NCBI GenBank assembly: GCA_023213195.1
Contig: CP096135.1
Span: forward strand, 1,010,616 to 1,074,615
DNA: 64,000 nt
DNA from: Sphingobacteriales bacterium JAD_PAG50586_3
GTDB taxonomy: Bacteria > Bacteroidota > Bacteroidia > CAMBQF01
Reading direction: 5' to 3'
In this document: in pieces, positions 20,286 to 30,060 of the stretch
Layout of the letters: each line of letters opens with the position of its first letter
How positions within the stretch are numbered: the stretch's first letter is position 1
Made by a program: the position numbers and the translations under genes
The notes under the pieces: generated by a model
Databases searched by the model: none
Told to the model about the DNA's origin: nothing
What the model saw: the letters and a program-made list of their open reading frames with translations, nothing else

Positions 20286-22477
20286 ATGAGCTTTTTGCGT
20301 ACCTCCGCTTTACAAGATTTGTTAAATAGGCCAGCAGCACCATCGCTTGCCGAACCACAAAAAACATCAGAGTATTTTGGCACTAACGTATTTGGCCGCG
20401 ATGCCATGCGCGAATACTTGGCTGAAGAAGCTTTTAATGCTGTCCAAAATGCCATTACCTATGGCACTCAGATAGACCGTAGCGTAGCCGACCTTGTAGC
20501 AGCAGGTATGAAAGCCTGGGCTTTAGCCAAAGGCGCATCGCACTACACACACTGGTTTCAACCACTTACCGGTGCTACTGCTGAAAAGCACGACGCATTT
20601 TTACTCCCCTTGATGGTGGCAAAGCAATTGAGAAATTTGAAGGTGGCCAATTGGTTCAGCAAGAGCCAGACGCGTCAAGCTTTCCTAACGGTGGCATACG
20701 CAATACTTTTGAAGCCCGCGGCTATACTGCCTGGGACCCAACATCTCCCGCCTTTATTATAAACGCTACGCTTTGTATCCCTACCATATTTATATCATAC
20801 ACCGGCGAGGCGCTTGATTATAAAACCCCATTGCTACATGCCCATGCTGCCTTAGATAAAGCGGCTGTTGAGGTGTGTCAGTATTTTGATAAAAACGTTA
20901 CCAAAGTAGTTGCAACCTTAGGTTGGGAACAAGAATATTTTTTGGTTGACCTTGGCTTTTACTACGCCCGCCCTGACTTAATGATGACAGGCCGTACCTT
21001 GTTTGGCGATTCGCCCGCTAAAGGCCAACAGTTAGAAGACCACTACTTTGGCTCTATACCCGACCGTGTTGCAGGCTTTATGCAAGATTTAGAAACGGAA
21101 TCGTGGAAACTGGGTATACCCGTTAAAACCCGCCACAATGAGGTTGCCCCGGGTCAGTTTGAACTAGCACCGGTATTTGAAGAGATTAACCTTGCCATTG
21201 ACCATAACCAATTGCTTATGGACTTGATGGAGAAAATTGCCCGCCGCCACCACTTAAAAGTATTGTTGCACGAGAAACCTTTTGCAGGCGTAAACGGCAG
21301 CGGCAAGCACAATAACTGGAGTCTGGCTACCAATACTGGCAAAAACCTTTTAAGCCCTGGCAAAACGCCAAAAACCAACCTTCAGTTTTTAACATTTTTT
21401 GTAAATACCATTAAGGCAGTACATACCCACGCCGATTTGTTGCGTGCCGCTATTGCAAGTGCAGGTAACGACCACCGTTTGGGCGCTAACGAGGCCCCTC
21501 CGGCTATCATCTCTGTTTTCTTAGGTACCCAGTTAACACAGGTGTTAGATGATGTTGAGAAGAAAGTTAAAGAAGGCAAAATGTCGCCTGAGGCTAAGAC
21601 TGATGTTAAATTAAACATTGGTAAGATTCCTCAAATTATATTGGATAATACCGACCGTAACCGTACCTCTCCGTTTGCCTTTACCGGTAATAAATTTGAG
21701 TTCCGTGCGGTGGGTTCATCGGCCAACTGCTCTGCAACTATGATGGTGCTTAACACTATTGTTGCCAACCAGTTGATTGAGTTTAAAAAAGACGTTGACG
21801 CTTTAATTGCTAAAAAGAAATACGATAAAGAAGAGGCTATTTTACATATCCTTCGCGACTATATTGTTACCTCTAAAGCTATCCGTTTTGAAGGTAATGG
21901 CTATGGCGATGAGTGGGTGAAAGAAGCCAAAAAACGCGGCCTTTCAAACTTTAAAACTACGCCTGCGGCTTTAGATGCCTACGTTAGTAAAGAGTCGAAA
22001 AAACTATTTACCTCGTTAGGCATTGTATCAGAACGCGAACTTGAGGCCCGTTATGAAATTAGCTTAGAGCAATATGTTAAAGCTATAAACATTGAGAGCG
22101 TGGTTATAGAAGACTTGGTGTTAAACCAAATTCTTCCGCCGGCTATATCATACCAAAGTGATTTGTTGAACAACGCATCAGGTTTAATGGATGTGTTTGG
22201 CCCATCAGCAGGTAAAAAACTGGCAGCTACACAATTGCAGTTAATTGAAAAAGTATCAGAACATATTAATGGTGCCAAAGCTAACCTTGACGCTATGGTT
22301 AAAGAGCGCGTTAAAGCTGACGGCCTTGCTGATGCCCACAAACAAGCCGCTGCTTATTGCGATAAAGTACGCCCATATTTTGATGCTATACGCACCCATG
22401 TTGATGAGTTAGAACTAATTGTTGAAGACGGTTTATGGCCATTGCCAAAATACCGCGAGATGTTGTTCTTACGATAA
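20286..22477 (+). CDS. glnN: Type III glutamine synthetase (frameshift)
   Basis: About 730 residues, the normal GSIII size; condenses ammonium and glutamate to glutamine in the cytoplasm. N-terminus RPAAPSLAEPQKTSEYFGTN is typical of GSIII. The catalytic core shows the glutamate/metal region EQEYFLVDLGFY, PVKTRHNEVAPGQFE, LHEKPFAGVNGSGKHNNWSL and the GSIII block NRTSPFAFTGNKFEFRAVG with SSANCS. The frame breaks at the T5 run 20598-20602; with six Ts it reads DAFFTPLDGGKAIEKFEGGQLVQQE and joins the long second frame. Own promoter upstream; hairpin terminator downstream, then the ammonium transporter on the same strand, a nitrogen-assimilation neighbourhood. Confidence 0.95.
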
Positions 22478-22494
22478 GAAGCCTCACTCCCTGC

Positions 22495-22520
22495 CCCCTC
22501 TCCGAAAGAGAGGGGTTTTT
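22495..22520 (+). terminator. Terminator after glutamine synthetase
   Basis: CCCCTCT / AGAGAGGGG hairpin with a 5-nt loop followed by TTTTT. The hairpin is also of the CCCCTCTC-type repeats found elsewhere, suggesting these repeats can act as terminators. Confidence 0.65.
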
Positions 22521-22546
22521 ATTTATAATAAGTTTTGTCACGCTAT

Positions 22547-23880
22547 ATGGCACGCAGAAAAAAATTTGGTTTAATTGCTTTTATGATATTGGTGGCGCTG
22601 AGTTTTGCAGCGGCGTTTTACCCCAGTGTACACCCCAAGCCTGCCGAGGGTTTTAGCTTTGATACAGGCACCCTTGCGTGGATGCTTTCGGCATCGGGCC
22701 TGGTGTTGTTAATGACACCCGGTTTATCATTTTTCTACGGTGGCATGGTTAAGCCTAAGAACATTATTTCTACCATGTTGCAGAGTTTTGTGGCATTGGG
22801 TGTTATAAGCATTATATGGTATACCGTGGGTTTTAGCCTTGCTTTTGGCGATAGTATTGGCGGCATTATAGGCAACCCGCTTACCTTTTTGTTTTTTGAT
22901 AATGTAGGCACAGCCCCACACCCTGTAATGGGCGCGGCTATTCCGTTTGTGTTGTTTGCAGCCTTTCAGCTAAAGTTTGCCATTATTACCCCGGCGCTTA
23001 TTACAGGCTCTTTTGCAGAGCGGGTGCGCTTTTGGGGCTACCTTGTTTTTATCTGCCTGTTTAGCATATTTATATACGCGCCACTTGCACACTGGACCTG
23101 GCACCCCGAAGGTTTTTGTACAAAATGGGGGTGCTTGATTTTGCCGGAGGAACAGTAGTGCACATCTCTGCAGGCTATGCTGCCTTAGCGGGCGCTGTAG
23201 TATTGGGCCGCAGAAAATCGCATGTTAAAAAGGAAGAAGAAAAACCGGTAAACATTCCATACGTTTTACTTGGTACGGGCTTGCTGTGGTTTGGATGGTT
23301 TGGGTTTAACGCAGGCTCATCGTTAGAAGCAAACACATTGGCAGTAGAGGCTTTTATTAATACCAACCTTGCATCATCATCGGCAATGATGGCGTGGATA
23401 CTTTTGGATGTTGCCAAAGGCCGCAAGATAACAGCCTTAGGTGCTTGCATTGGCGCTGTTGTTGGCCTTGTTGCCATAACCCCTGCGGCGGGCTTTGTTA
23501 GCTATGGGCCCAGTATTTTAATAGGTGTTATAGCATCTATAGTAAGTAACTACGCGGTGCATTTTAAAAACACCAAAGCTACGTTAGACGATACGCTGGA
23601 TGTATTTCCCTGCCACGGTTTGGGCGGCATTGTGGGCATGATTTTAACGGCGGTATTTGCTGTAAAAGGTGGCTTGATTACCGGCGAAACAACCTTGTTT
23701 GTTAATCACCTGATAGCTCTTGTAATAGTTTCGGTATTTACCTTTTGCGGCTCGTGGGTGTTGTATAAAATTACCAATATGATAACGCCGCTAAGGGTTT
23801 CAGAACGCGACGAAGAACGCGGCCTTGATATCTCTCAGCACAACGAAAGTATTTTTGAAGAGGAGCTGGCGGAGGTATAG
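22547..23880 (+). CDS. amt: Ammonium transporter (frameshift)
   Basis: Amt/Rh-family channel, about 445 residues and 11 membrane segments; brings in ammonium. The N-terminal hydrophobic region (about 8-28) may be a cleaved signal. Signature motifs: LVLLMTPGLSFFYGGMV, APLAHWTW and, in the second part, HISAGYAALAGAVVLG and FPCHGLGGIVGMILTAVFA. The break is at the T5 run 23113-23117; one more T gives EGFLYKMGVLDFAGGTVVHISAG. The ATG at 22547 is preferred over the upstream TTG. Downstream of glutamine synthetase on the same strand, so ammonium entry and fixation genes are adjacent, but no PII (glnB/glnK) gene is next to it as is common elsewhere. Confidence 0.94.
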
Positions 23881-23888
23881 GTTATTGG

Positions 23889-24341
23889 TTAGGGGTTTTG
23901 TCTTGGTAGCTTTCTTCTACGGTTTAGTAAAACTAATACTACAATAATCAGTGAGGTTTCAGCAATTGAAATATATGCTGCGGGGCCTAACCATCGGTCA
24001 TTATAGCTGCTTTGAATCATAATAAACATAAATATAATTGCTGGAACAGTATGAATTAATGAGGATAATAATAAAACTACTGTAGCAGTTATTTTTAAAG
24101 AAACCCTTTTTATAGCAATTACAACCCAAGGTAATGCCATTGTAGCAAACAGGCTTATCACCAAAAAAATGAAAGGGCCTCTGTTGCTGTCTTTAATAAA
24201 ATACCTGGGAGTGAAGATAACCGATGAAGCAGAAATGCTACCATCCAAACCGGGTTGGCTAATGATAAAAAACGGCAGGAAGAAACTTGCAATAGTTATT
24301 ATAAAAGACAGTAGTAGTAGGTAGGTTATGGTTTTATGCAT
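23889..24341 (-). CDS. Four-helix membrane protein of unknown function
   Basis: Protein of 150 residues with four predicted membrane segments (about 7-27, 60-78, 83-108, 118-140) and a basic tail (NRRRKLPRQN). The layout (short cytoplasmic N-terminus, large first outside loop, four helices, basic end) is the same as in the next two upstream genes and resembles the DUF4293 type, though identity is low. It overlaps the preceding gene by 8 nt, so the three form one minus-strand operon, 25223 to 23889. No functional motif. Confidence 0.7.
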   Translation of the reverse strand: MHKTITYLLLLSFIITIASFFLPFFIISQPGLDGSISASSVIFTPRYFIKDSNRGPFIFLVISLFATMALPWVVIAIKRVSLKITATVVLLLSSLIHTVPAIIFMFIMIQSSYNDRWLGPAAYISIAETSLIIVVLVLLNRRRKLPRQNP

Positions 24342-24789
24342 TGGCTAATTCTTGTCTGCGTTTAATAAGTAATAGCACTAGGGCGGCAATTACCAAAACA
24401 ATTGCAGCAACCTGTAAATACAATGCAGGACCCGCCACAATTTTTACAGAACCTATTTTTCGAATGTAGATTGTGTCTAACGAATAGCTTAAATATAACA
24501 TAAGGTACGTATACGCCAGTGCTACAACCAGTAGTATCATTGCAAATAGTTTGCCTGTAAACGATTTTGCCATTAATGCCAGCACAGGCAATAGCAAAAT
24601 AGCAACAAAGGGTAACACATGCGATAGTATTAACGATACTGGTGCATTATGATATTCAAAGCTGGTGATTGCAGAATCCCAGGTTATACTATTAGTACGC
24701 ACTACATATACGTATGGACAAATGATAATTAAAAGCCCAAGGACTAACGTAATCAAAAGGCAAGCAATAATTATCTTTTTGTAATTCAT
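24334..24789 (-). CDS. Four-helix membrane protein of unknown function
   Basis: Protein of 151 residues with helices near 5-28, 53-73, 80-102 and 124-145, ending KRRQELANA. Same topology as its two operon partners; likely an old tandem duplicate. Its start overlaps the last base of the DUF4293 gene and its end overlaps the next gene. Function unknown. Confidence 0.7.
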   Translation of the reverse strand: MNYKKIIIACLLITLVLGLLIIICPYVYVVRTNSITWDSAITSFEYHNAPVSLILSHVLPFVAILLLPVLALMAKSFTGKLFAMILLVVALAYTYLMLYLSYSLDTIYIRKIGSVKIVAGPALYLQVAAIVLVIAALVLLLIKRRQELANA

Positions 24790-25223
24790 TATCGTATCCT
24801 ATCCGCACTACGAACCAAAGCTTCGTCTTTTTTAACGGCGCGCCTGGCTAACATAATAAGCACTATAGCGGCAATAGGGAAGAACATGGCAGGACCAACA
24901 GATGCTTTAATATCGGGGCTTACGTTACGGGCAGAGTCGAACGACAATACACACGACACTAACAAGCCTACCAATAGCAACTGGTTTATAAGTGCCAGCA
25001 TAGATTGCAGCGGGCGGTTTTTGTATTGAAATATAGTAGCAAATGGTAACCCAATGGTAGCACCGGCCAACAGGCTTAGCACTACACCATAGGGAATGCC
25101 TGAGGTTATGCGGAAAGAAGTACTAACGCCCAGTATATCTATACTAAAAAGGGGTAGGACGAACATTAGGATTGAAAGTATGCCTGCAAGGGCAAAGAAT
25201 ATAGATTGTATGCGTTGTATCAT
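24789..25223 (-). CDS. DUF4293 family membrane protein
   Basis: Protein of 144 residues. The N-terminus MIQRIQSIFFALAGILSI and the C-terminus ARRAVKKDEALVRSADRIR are the hallmarks of DUF4293, a Bacteroidota-specific four-helix membrane family of unknown role. First gene of a three-gene operon of similar four-helix proteins. A minus-strand TATCTTTG box lies at 25244-25251, 20 nt before the start. Confidence 0.88.
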   Translation of the reverse strand: MIQRIQSIFFALAGILSILMFVLPLFSIDILGVSTSFRITSGIPYGVVLSLLAGATIGLPFATIFQYKNRPLQSMLALINQLLLVGLLVSCVLSFDSARNVSPDIKASVGPAMFFPIAAIVLIMLARRAVKKDEALVRSADRIR

Positions 25224-25256
25224 GATAGTGTTGAATTATGGGGCAAAGATAACGTA

Positions 25257-25757
25257 TTAATAGAATGTATAAAAGTCGCCATAATTGCCTTTACAAGGCA
25301 AGAAAAATTTTTGCGGCAGGCCTTTCTTTAAGTCGAGCTTAAAACGTGTGCCCTTTGCACAATCATCACACTCTATATTAAAGAGTAAAACACCGTTTGT
25401 CATTTTGCCGGGTAACTCGCAAGTTGAGTACATGTAGTAGTTGCCTACATATTGGTTTTTATCGTTATAAACAACAATACGACTGGTAGCGCGTTGCGAT
25501 ATGTTCCATTCCCACAAGCAAGTGAGTATTTTAAATGTATAGCCTTTGCGGGTGGTTACTTTGCCCAGGTAAGTCAGGTTTACAATGTTATAATCTTTGG
25601 CTTTGCCACGTATTGTAGAGGTATCGAACACAAACGTAGTGTCTTGCACATTATGCGATAATACTTTTTGAATTTGCCAATTGTAGGGTGGGGGCTGTGC
25701 AGTAGCACTTGTAGCTAAACACAAGGCAAAAACAATAAATGTAATAAGGCGGTGCAA
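25257..25757 (-). CDS. Secreted protein of unknown function
   Basis: Protein of 166 residues. Signal peptide MHRLITFIVFALCLATSATA, then a beta-rich mature part (YNIVNLTYLGKVTTRKGYTFKILTCLWEW, RIVVYNDKNQYVGNYYMY). Four Cys in the mature chain (TCLWEW, STCEL, ECDDC) could form disulfides. No known family recognised; a lipocalin-like barrel is conceivable but unsupported. It ends 33 nt before the DUF4293 start on the same strand, but that gap holds the DUF4293 -7 box, so it may be a separate unit. Confidence 0.65.
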   Translation of the reverse strand: MHRLITFIVFALCLATSATAQPPPYNWQIQKVLSHNVQDTTFVFDTSTIRGKAKDYNIVNLTYLGKVTTRKGYTFKILTCLWEWNISQRATSRIVVYNDKNQYVGNYYMYSTCELPGKMTNGVLLFNIECDDCAKGTRFKLDLKKGLPQKFFLPCKGNYGDFYTFY

Positions 25758-25995
25758 TATAGATTTTTATGGCTTTTACGGGGTGTAAGATGTATTGTTT
25801 CAGCTATTTATGCATGATGTGAATAATAATTTACAACAAAAATTTGGAAAATACGTTAATAAGGTTGTATTATTGCGATATCATACTCGGGTGCTTTAAC
25901 CTTAAACACCCAATCCACAACCTAAAGTTCTCTCTCCCACAATTACCCCTTATTACCTTGTACCGTATATATATTACATATAAAAACGCATTTTA
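25758..25995. other. 238-nt leader region upstream of rho
   Basis: No gene. Contains a hairpin CGGGTG / CACCC (about 25888-25911) followed by a C/U-rich, G-poor tract just before the rho ATG. Rho autoregulation through its leader is known in other bacteria, and the C-rich tract could serve as a Rho loading site (inference). Confidence 0.3.
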
Positions 25996-27878
25996 ATGTT
26001 TGAATTAAACGAACTGAAATTAAAACTGGTTGGCGAATTGCGAACTATTGCCAAAGACCTTGGAGTTGAAACAAAAGACCTGAAAAAAGATGCATTGATA
26101 GATGCTATTGCCGCTAAACAAAGCGGTGGTTCAGTGCCTGCACCTGTGCCAGCCCCTGTTGAAAACACTCCGGGGCCCGAACCAAAGGCTGAAACGCCAA
26201 AACCACAAACCATTGCCGATTATGACAAAGCCCAAAGCAATGCTAACACCAGCAACAATAGCAATGGTGGCAACGGCAATAATAACGATAACAGGAACGA
26301 AAGAAACGGCAACGGCAAACGCAAACGTTTGGTTGATGATAAAGCATTATCGCTTACCAACGAAGAGCCGGAACCTGTTGCTGACCCTGTAGTTGAAGCT
26401 CCGGTTGCTCAAGCAGATACGGTAACACCAGCTGCCGAAGAGCCTAAAAACATAGACCCAAACGCACAGGAGAAAAAAGTTGAACCTGCAGTAGTTGAAG
26501 GCAATACCAATACAGAAGTAACCAATACGGCTACTACTGAAAATAATGGAGGGAGAATGCTAATCCTCAGCAGCAACAACAACAGCAGCAAAACCCTCAA
26601 CAGCAACAAAATCCTAATCAGAATCCAAACCAAAACCCGAATCAAAACCAAAATCAGCAACGCGAACGTTTTCAGCGCCCGCAGCACGATAAAGGCTAGG
26701 CCGGTGGGCAGCAACGCCCATACGATAACCGACACCAACAAAAAGAGCCACCTGTTGAGTTTGACGGAACTGTAGAAGCAGAAGGTGTTTTAGAGGTGTT
26801 GAACGATGGCTATGGCTTTTTGCGTTCTTCTGATTATAACTATTTAGGTTCTCCTGATGATATTTATGTATCGCAGCAACAGATAAAATCGCACGGCCTT
26901 AAAACCGGCGATACGGTACAGTGTTTTGTACGCCCCGCCCGCGAAGGCGAGAAATACTACCCTGTATTTAAAATTGTAAAAATTAATGGGTTAGACCCGC
27001 ACGTGGTGCGAGACCGTGTTCCGTTTGATTATTTAACCCCACTTTTTCCTTACGAAAAGTTAAAGCTTACAGGCCACCCGCAAAGCTCATTATCTAGCCG
27101 CGTGGTAGACTTGTTTGCCCCTATTGGTAAGGGCCAGCGTGGTTTAATTGTAGCGCAGCCTAAAACAGGTAAAACGGTATTGCTAAAAGAAATTGCCAAC
27201 GCCATTGCTTATAACCACCCCGAGGTTTACCTGATTGTATTGTTGGTAGACGAACGCCCCGAGGAGGTTACCGATATGGCCCGCAGCGTGCGTGCCGAGG
27301 TGGTATCATCAACCTTTGATGAGCCGGCCGATCGCCACGTAAAAATTGCCAATATAGTGCTTGAGAAAGCCAAGCGCCTGGTAGAGTGCGGCCACGATGT
27401 GGTTATTCTGCTAGACTCTATTACCCGCCTTGCGCGTGCCTACAACACGGTACAACCGGCATCGGGTAAAGTATTATCCGGTGGTGTAGATGCTAACGCA
27501 TTGCATAAACCGAAACGCTTTTTTGGTGCAGCCCGTAAAATTGAAAACGGCGGCTCGCTTACCATCCTTGCTACAGCCCTTACTGAAACAGGCTCTAAAA
27601 TGGATGAGGTTATTTTTGAAGAGTTTAAAGGTACTGGTAACATGGAGCTTCAGTTAGATCGTAAACTGTCTAACAAGCGCATATTCCCAGCTGTTGATTT
27701 GGTGGCATCATCAACCCGCCGAGACGATTTGTTGGTAGAAGCATCGACCCTGCAACGTATTTGGATTCTCCGCAACCACTTAGCCGATATGACCACGCTG
27801 GAAGCTATGGAATTTGTACGCGACCGTATAAAGAATACTAAATCAAACGAAGAGTTTTTGGTAAGTATGAATGGATAA
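25996..27878 (+). CDS. rho: Transcription termination factor Rho with long disordered N-terminal insert (frameshift and in-frame TAG)
   Basis: About 627 residues. Rho_N helix bundle at the N-terminus ([23 protein letters not shown]), then an insert of about 230 residues rich in Asn, Gln, Glu and Pro, then the S1-like RNA-binding domain ([24 protein letters not shown]) and the RecA-like ATPase with Walker [12 protein letters not shown] and Walker [17 protein letters not shown]. The insert switches frame near 26540-26552; the second frame reads [18 protein letters not shown] and runs in phase into the core, but holds one TAG at 26697. In context (GGCTAGGCC), a C at the T would give Gln in CCAGG. 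Rho is a hexameric helicase releasing RNA polymerase. A disordered insert is usual in Bacteroidota and drives condensate formation in Bacteroides thetaiotaomicron Rho. Confidence 0.93.
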
Positions 27879-27929
27879 ACACTTCGTTTTCACTCAGTGT
27901 GACAATCGCACAGATGAAACATAATATTA

Positions 27930-27960
27930 AGCCCTTCCGAGCAATTGGAGGGGCTTTTTT
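27930..27960 (+). terminator. Intrinsic terminator after rho
   Basis: AGCCCTTCC / GGAGGGGCT hairpin followed by a T-run, 50 nt downstream of the rho stop. Confidence 0.75.
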
Positions 27961-28002
27961 GTTGACATATACCCTAAGCGCTATTCGCTACACCCTATTT
28001 AT

Positions 28003-28010
28003 TACATTTG
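28003..28010 (+). promoter_or_regulatory. -7 box of the GNAT gene
   Basis: TACATTTG ends 3 nt before the ATG; a leaderless transcript is implied. No TTG at 17-21 nt upstream. Confidence 0.45.
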
Positions 28011-28013
28011 CTT

Positions 28014-28619
28014 ATGTCTTTACCTGTTCCACACCCATCTATATTAAGCGGAGATATTGTAGAATTACGTCCGCTTGGAAAAGAGCATTTTGCTGAGTTG
28101 GACGCGTTAGCCAAAGAGCCCCGTATATGGGAGTTTTACACGGTAAATGGTGGCAATAGCGAGTCGCTGATGAAGGCCATGCAAAGTGGGTTGGATGACC
28201 GTGATAAAGGCTTGCAGTACCCCTTTGTTATCTACCATAAAGAGCATAAAAAACTTATTGGCGGTACGCGGTATTTAGATATACAAGCCCTGCATAATAA
28301 GCTGGAAATTGGGTGGACATGGTTACATCCCGATTATTGGAAAACAGCCGTTAACCTGGAATGTAAGCTGTTGCTGCTAACGTTTGCCTTTGAAACCCTG
28401 GGCGTATACCGTGTTCAATTTAAGGTTGATGTGTTGAACATGCGTTCCCGCAAAGCGGTAGAAAAAATAGGCGGCATTGCCGAAGGCATATTACGTAACG
28501 ATATGGTGCGCGAAAACGGCACTAAGCGCAACTCGGTTTACTTCAGTATTATTGATGCTGATTGGCCGGAGACTAAAGGCCGGTTACAAGCTCGTGTTCA
28601 ATCAAAACTACAGTCCTAA
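28014..28619 (+). CDS. GNAT-family N-acetyltransferase (RimJ/RimL-like)
   Basis: Protein of about 201 residues. The fold is read from ILSGDIVELRPLGKEHF at the start, GGTRYLDI (strand 4), the acetyl-CoA-binding region WLHPDYWKTAVNLECKLLLLTFAFE and the C-terminal VLNMRSRKAVEKIGG, typical of the RimJ/RimL branch that acetylates N-terminal or small-molecule amines. The substrate is unknown. Start taken at ATG 28014 (MSLPVPHPS), right after a TAnnTTTG box; a TTG 6 nt earlier is less likely. Converges with the MaoC-like gene, overlapping it by 12 nt. Confidence 0.85.
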   Translation: MSLPVPHPSILSGDIVELRPLGKEHFAELDALAKEPRIWEFYTVNGGNSESLMKAMQSGLDDRDKGLQYPFVIYHKEHKKLIGGTRYLDIQALHNKLEIGWTWLHPDYWKTAVNLECKLLLLTFAFETLGVYRVQFKVDVLNMRSRKAVEKIGGIAEGILRNDMVRENGTKRNSVYFSIIDADWPETKGRLQARVQSKLQS

Positions 28620-29288
28620 ACTACCCGATAAAACCAGTTTGTTGGTTTCTTTTGAAAGGGCAAAAAATACAAGGGTTCCGTCAGGTTTTTCTTCTAGCTG
28701 AAGTACTACAGAACTAGGCAAAAACACAGGGAATTTAAACTCAACATTAATAGATTTATAAGTAGTATTCTTTAGCGCTTCGCACTCTTTAACAATGCGC
28801 GAAACCAAATACCACCCATGCGCTATGGGCCTTTTAAAACCAAATAGTTTAGCCAATAGGGTAGATGTATGGATAGGGTTCCTATCGCCTGCTACACGGG
28901 CATATTGCCTGCCTGCATTGGTGGGGATAACTATATCTTGTGCTATAAACGGCTTTGTTACCGGGTTTTCTTCAGTAGCCTTGCCCTTGGGTTTATTGCT
29001 TTTGCGCTTAGCTAAATAAGTACTTTGGCAGCGTGCTACTGTAACTCCGTTTTGCAATAGCTCCACGTTAAACACAGGTATTAAAGAGCCTTCGGCCTTA
29101 TACTCTACATCAACCGTAGCCACTATATCAAAAGGGGCAGAATAGTCTATCGGGTTTACTTCTTCTAAGCGGTTAGCAATATGTACCAAACCGGGTATGG
29201 CAATGGTAAACTCCTTTTGCAGCATTAGCGAGGCTTGCGCACGCTGGGCAAGTATATAAATATATACAAACGGCGTAGGTGTTGCCAT
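28608..29288 (-). CDS. MaoC-like hot-dog domain protein
   Basis: Protein of 226 residues. The C-terminal half has the MaoC/(R)-hydratase signature: QYARVAGDRNPIHTS...LAKLFGFKRPIAHGWYLVSRI, with the Asp-x-Asn-Pro-Ile-His active-site motif. The N-terminal half (PGLVHIANRLEEVNPIDYSAPFDI) looks like the first hot-dog of the double hot-dog arrangement. Family members hydrate or dehydrate enoyl thioesters in fatty-acid or polyketide metabolism. The N-terminus may extend a few residues upstream (reading INRFATFVG) but no better start codon is seen. Overlaps the converging GNAT gene. Confidence 0.82.
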   Translation of the reverse strand: MATPTPFVYIYILAQRAQASLMLQKEFTIAIPGLVHIANRLEEVNPIDYSAPFDIVATVDVEYKAEGSLIPVFNVELLQNGVTVARCQSTYLAKRKSNKPKGKATEENPVTKPFIAQDIVIPTNAGRQYARVAGDRNPIHTSTLLAKLFGFKRPIAHGWYLVSRIVKECEALKNTTYKSINVEFKFPVFLPSSVVLQLEEKPDGTLVFFALSKETNKLVLSGSLGL

Positions 29289-29322
29289 GCCTACAAACGT
29301 AGCAAAGCGGTTTATATCGCCC

Positions 29323-29451
29323 TTAGTTAATTACAATACCATTAAACTGTACCCGGCTGTGTATACCGTCCTCATTAATCTTTACCCCCTTTGCCAGCGA
29401 TAGGAAGGAGGGGAATATCAACTGCTTAAACTCGGGTAGTTTGTTATTCAT
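29323..29451 (-). CDS. Possible small gene upstream of the MaoC-like gene
   Basis: ATG at 29451 opens 42 codons: NNKLPEFKQLIFPSFLSLAKGVKINEDGIHSRVQFNGIVIN, stop at 29323, 34 nt before the MaoC-like start. The sequence looks protein-like (beta-hairpin pattern, sensible codon use) but I recognise no family. It may be a fragment of a longer gene lost to deletion. Confidence 0.3.
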   Translation of the reverse strand: MNNKLPEFKQLIFPSFLSLAKGVKINEDGIHSRVQFNGIVIN

Positions 29452-29477
29452 TAAGCCAATAATACAAAAATGTGGGT

Positions 29478-30002
29478 TTACTTGCCAAGCAAACTTATTA
29501 TCTCTGTATTATCCTGCCCTATAGCATACTCCAGCGCTGTTTTACCCATGCGGTCTACCTGTTGGGTATTTACGTTGTATTGCAGCAGCAGCTTAACAAT
29601 AGCGGTGTGACCAAAGGTGGTGGCAAAAAACAGGGCGTTGGCATTGTTGCCGTTTAAAACATTGGGGTTTGCGCCATGCTTAAGCAAGGTTTCGGCCATT
29701 GGGGCTGAGCCTTTAAAGCATACACCCATAAGGGCTGTGTTGCCCATAGCATCTTGCAAATCGGGGTTGGCCTTGTTGTTTAGCAGCCACTCCACCGTTT
29801 CGGTATTGCCATTGTAGGCCGCTAAAATTAAGGGTGTGTAGCCCTTAGCATCTTGCAAGTTTAGGTTTCCGCCTTTATCGGCATAGGCCTGTAGCTTATC
29901 TATACGGTTTGCCCTAGCCCAGTTAAAAAGGCTGTCGGTTTGGGCAAAGGTGTTGCCTGCCAGCAGCAGCAGGGTAACCAGAGGGGTGATTATATTTTTC
30001 AT
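29478..30002 (-). CDS. Secreted ankyrin-repeat protein linked to catalase
   Basis: Protein of 174 residues. Signal peptide MKNIITPLVTLLLLAGNTFA, then about four to five ankyrin repeats (GYTPLILAAYNGNTETVEWLLNN, GNTALMGVCFKG, NANALFFATTFGHTAIVKLLLQ, GKTALEYAIGQDNTEIISLL). It lies 58 nt downstream of a catalase gene on the same strand. Catalase-ankyrin pairs are known (AnkB/KatB in Pseudomonas aeruginosa, where the ankyrin protein is needed for full catalase activity). Both proteins here carry signal peptides, so they would meet in the periplasm. Confidence 0.88.
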   Translation of the reverse strand: MKNIITPLVTLLLLAGNTFAQTDSLFNWARANRIDKLQAYADKGGNLNLQDAKGYTPLILAAYNGNTETVEWLLNNKANPDLQDAMGNTALMGVCFKGSAPMAETLLKHGANPNVLNGNNANALFFATTFGHTAIVKLLLQYNVNTQQVDRMGKTALEYAIGQDNTEIISLLGK

Positions 30003-30060
30003 TTTTTCAGATAATTAAAAAGGGGAAGCACAAAGGCCTCCCCAATAATCAACCTTACTA

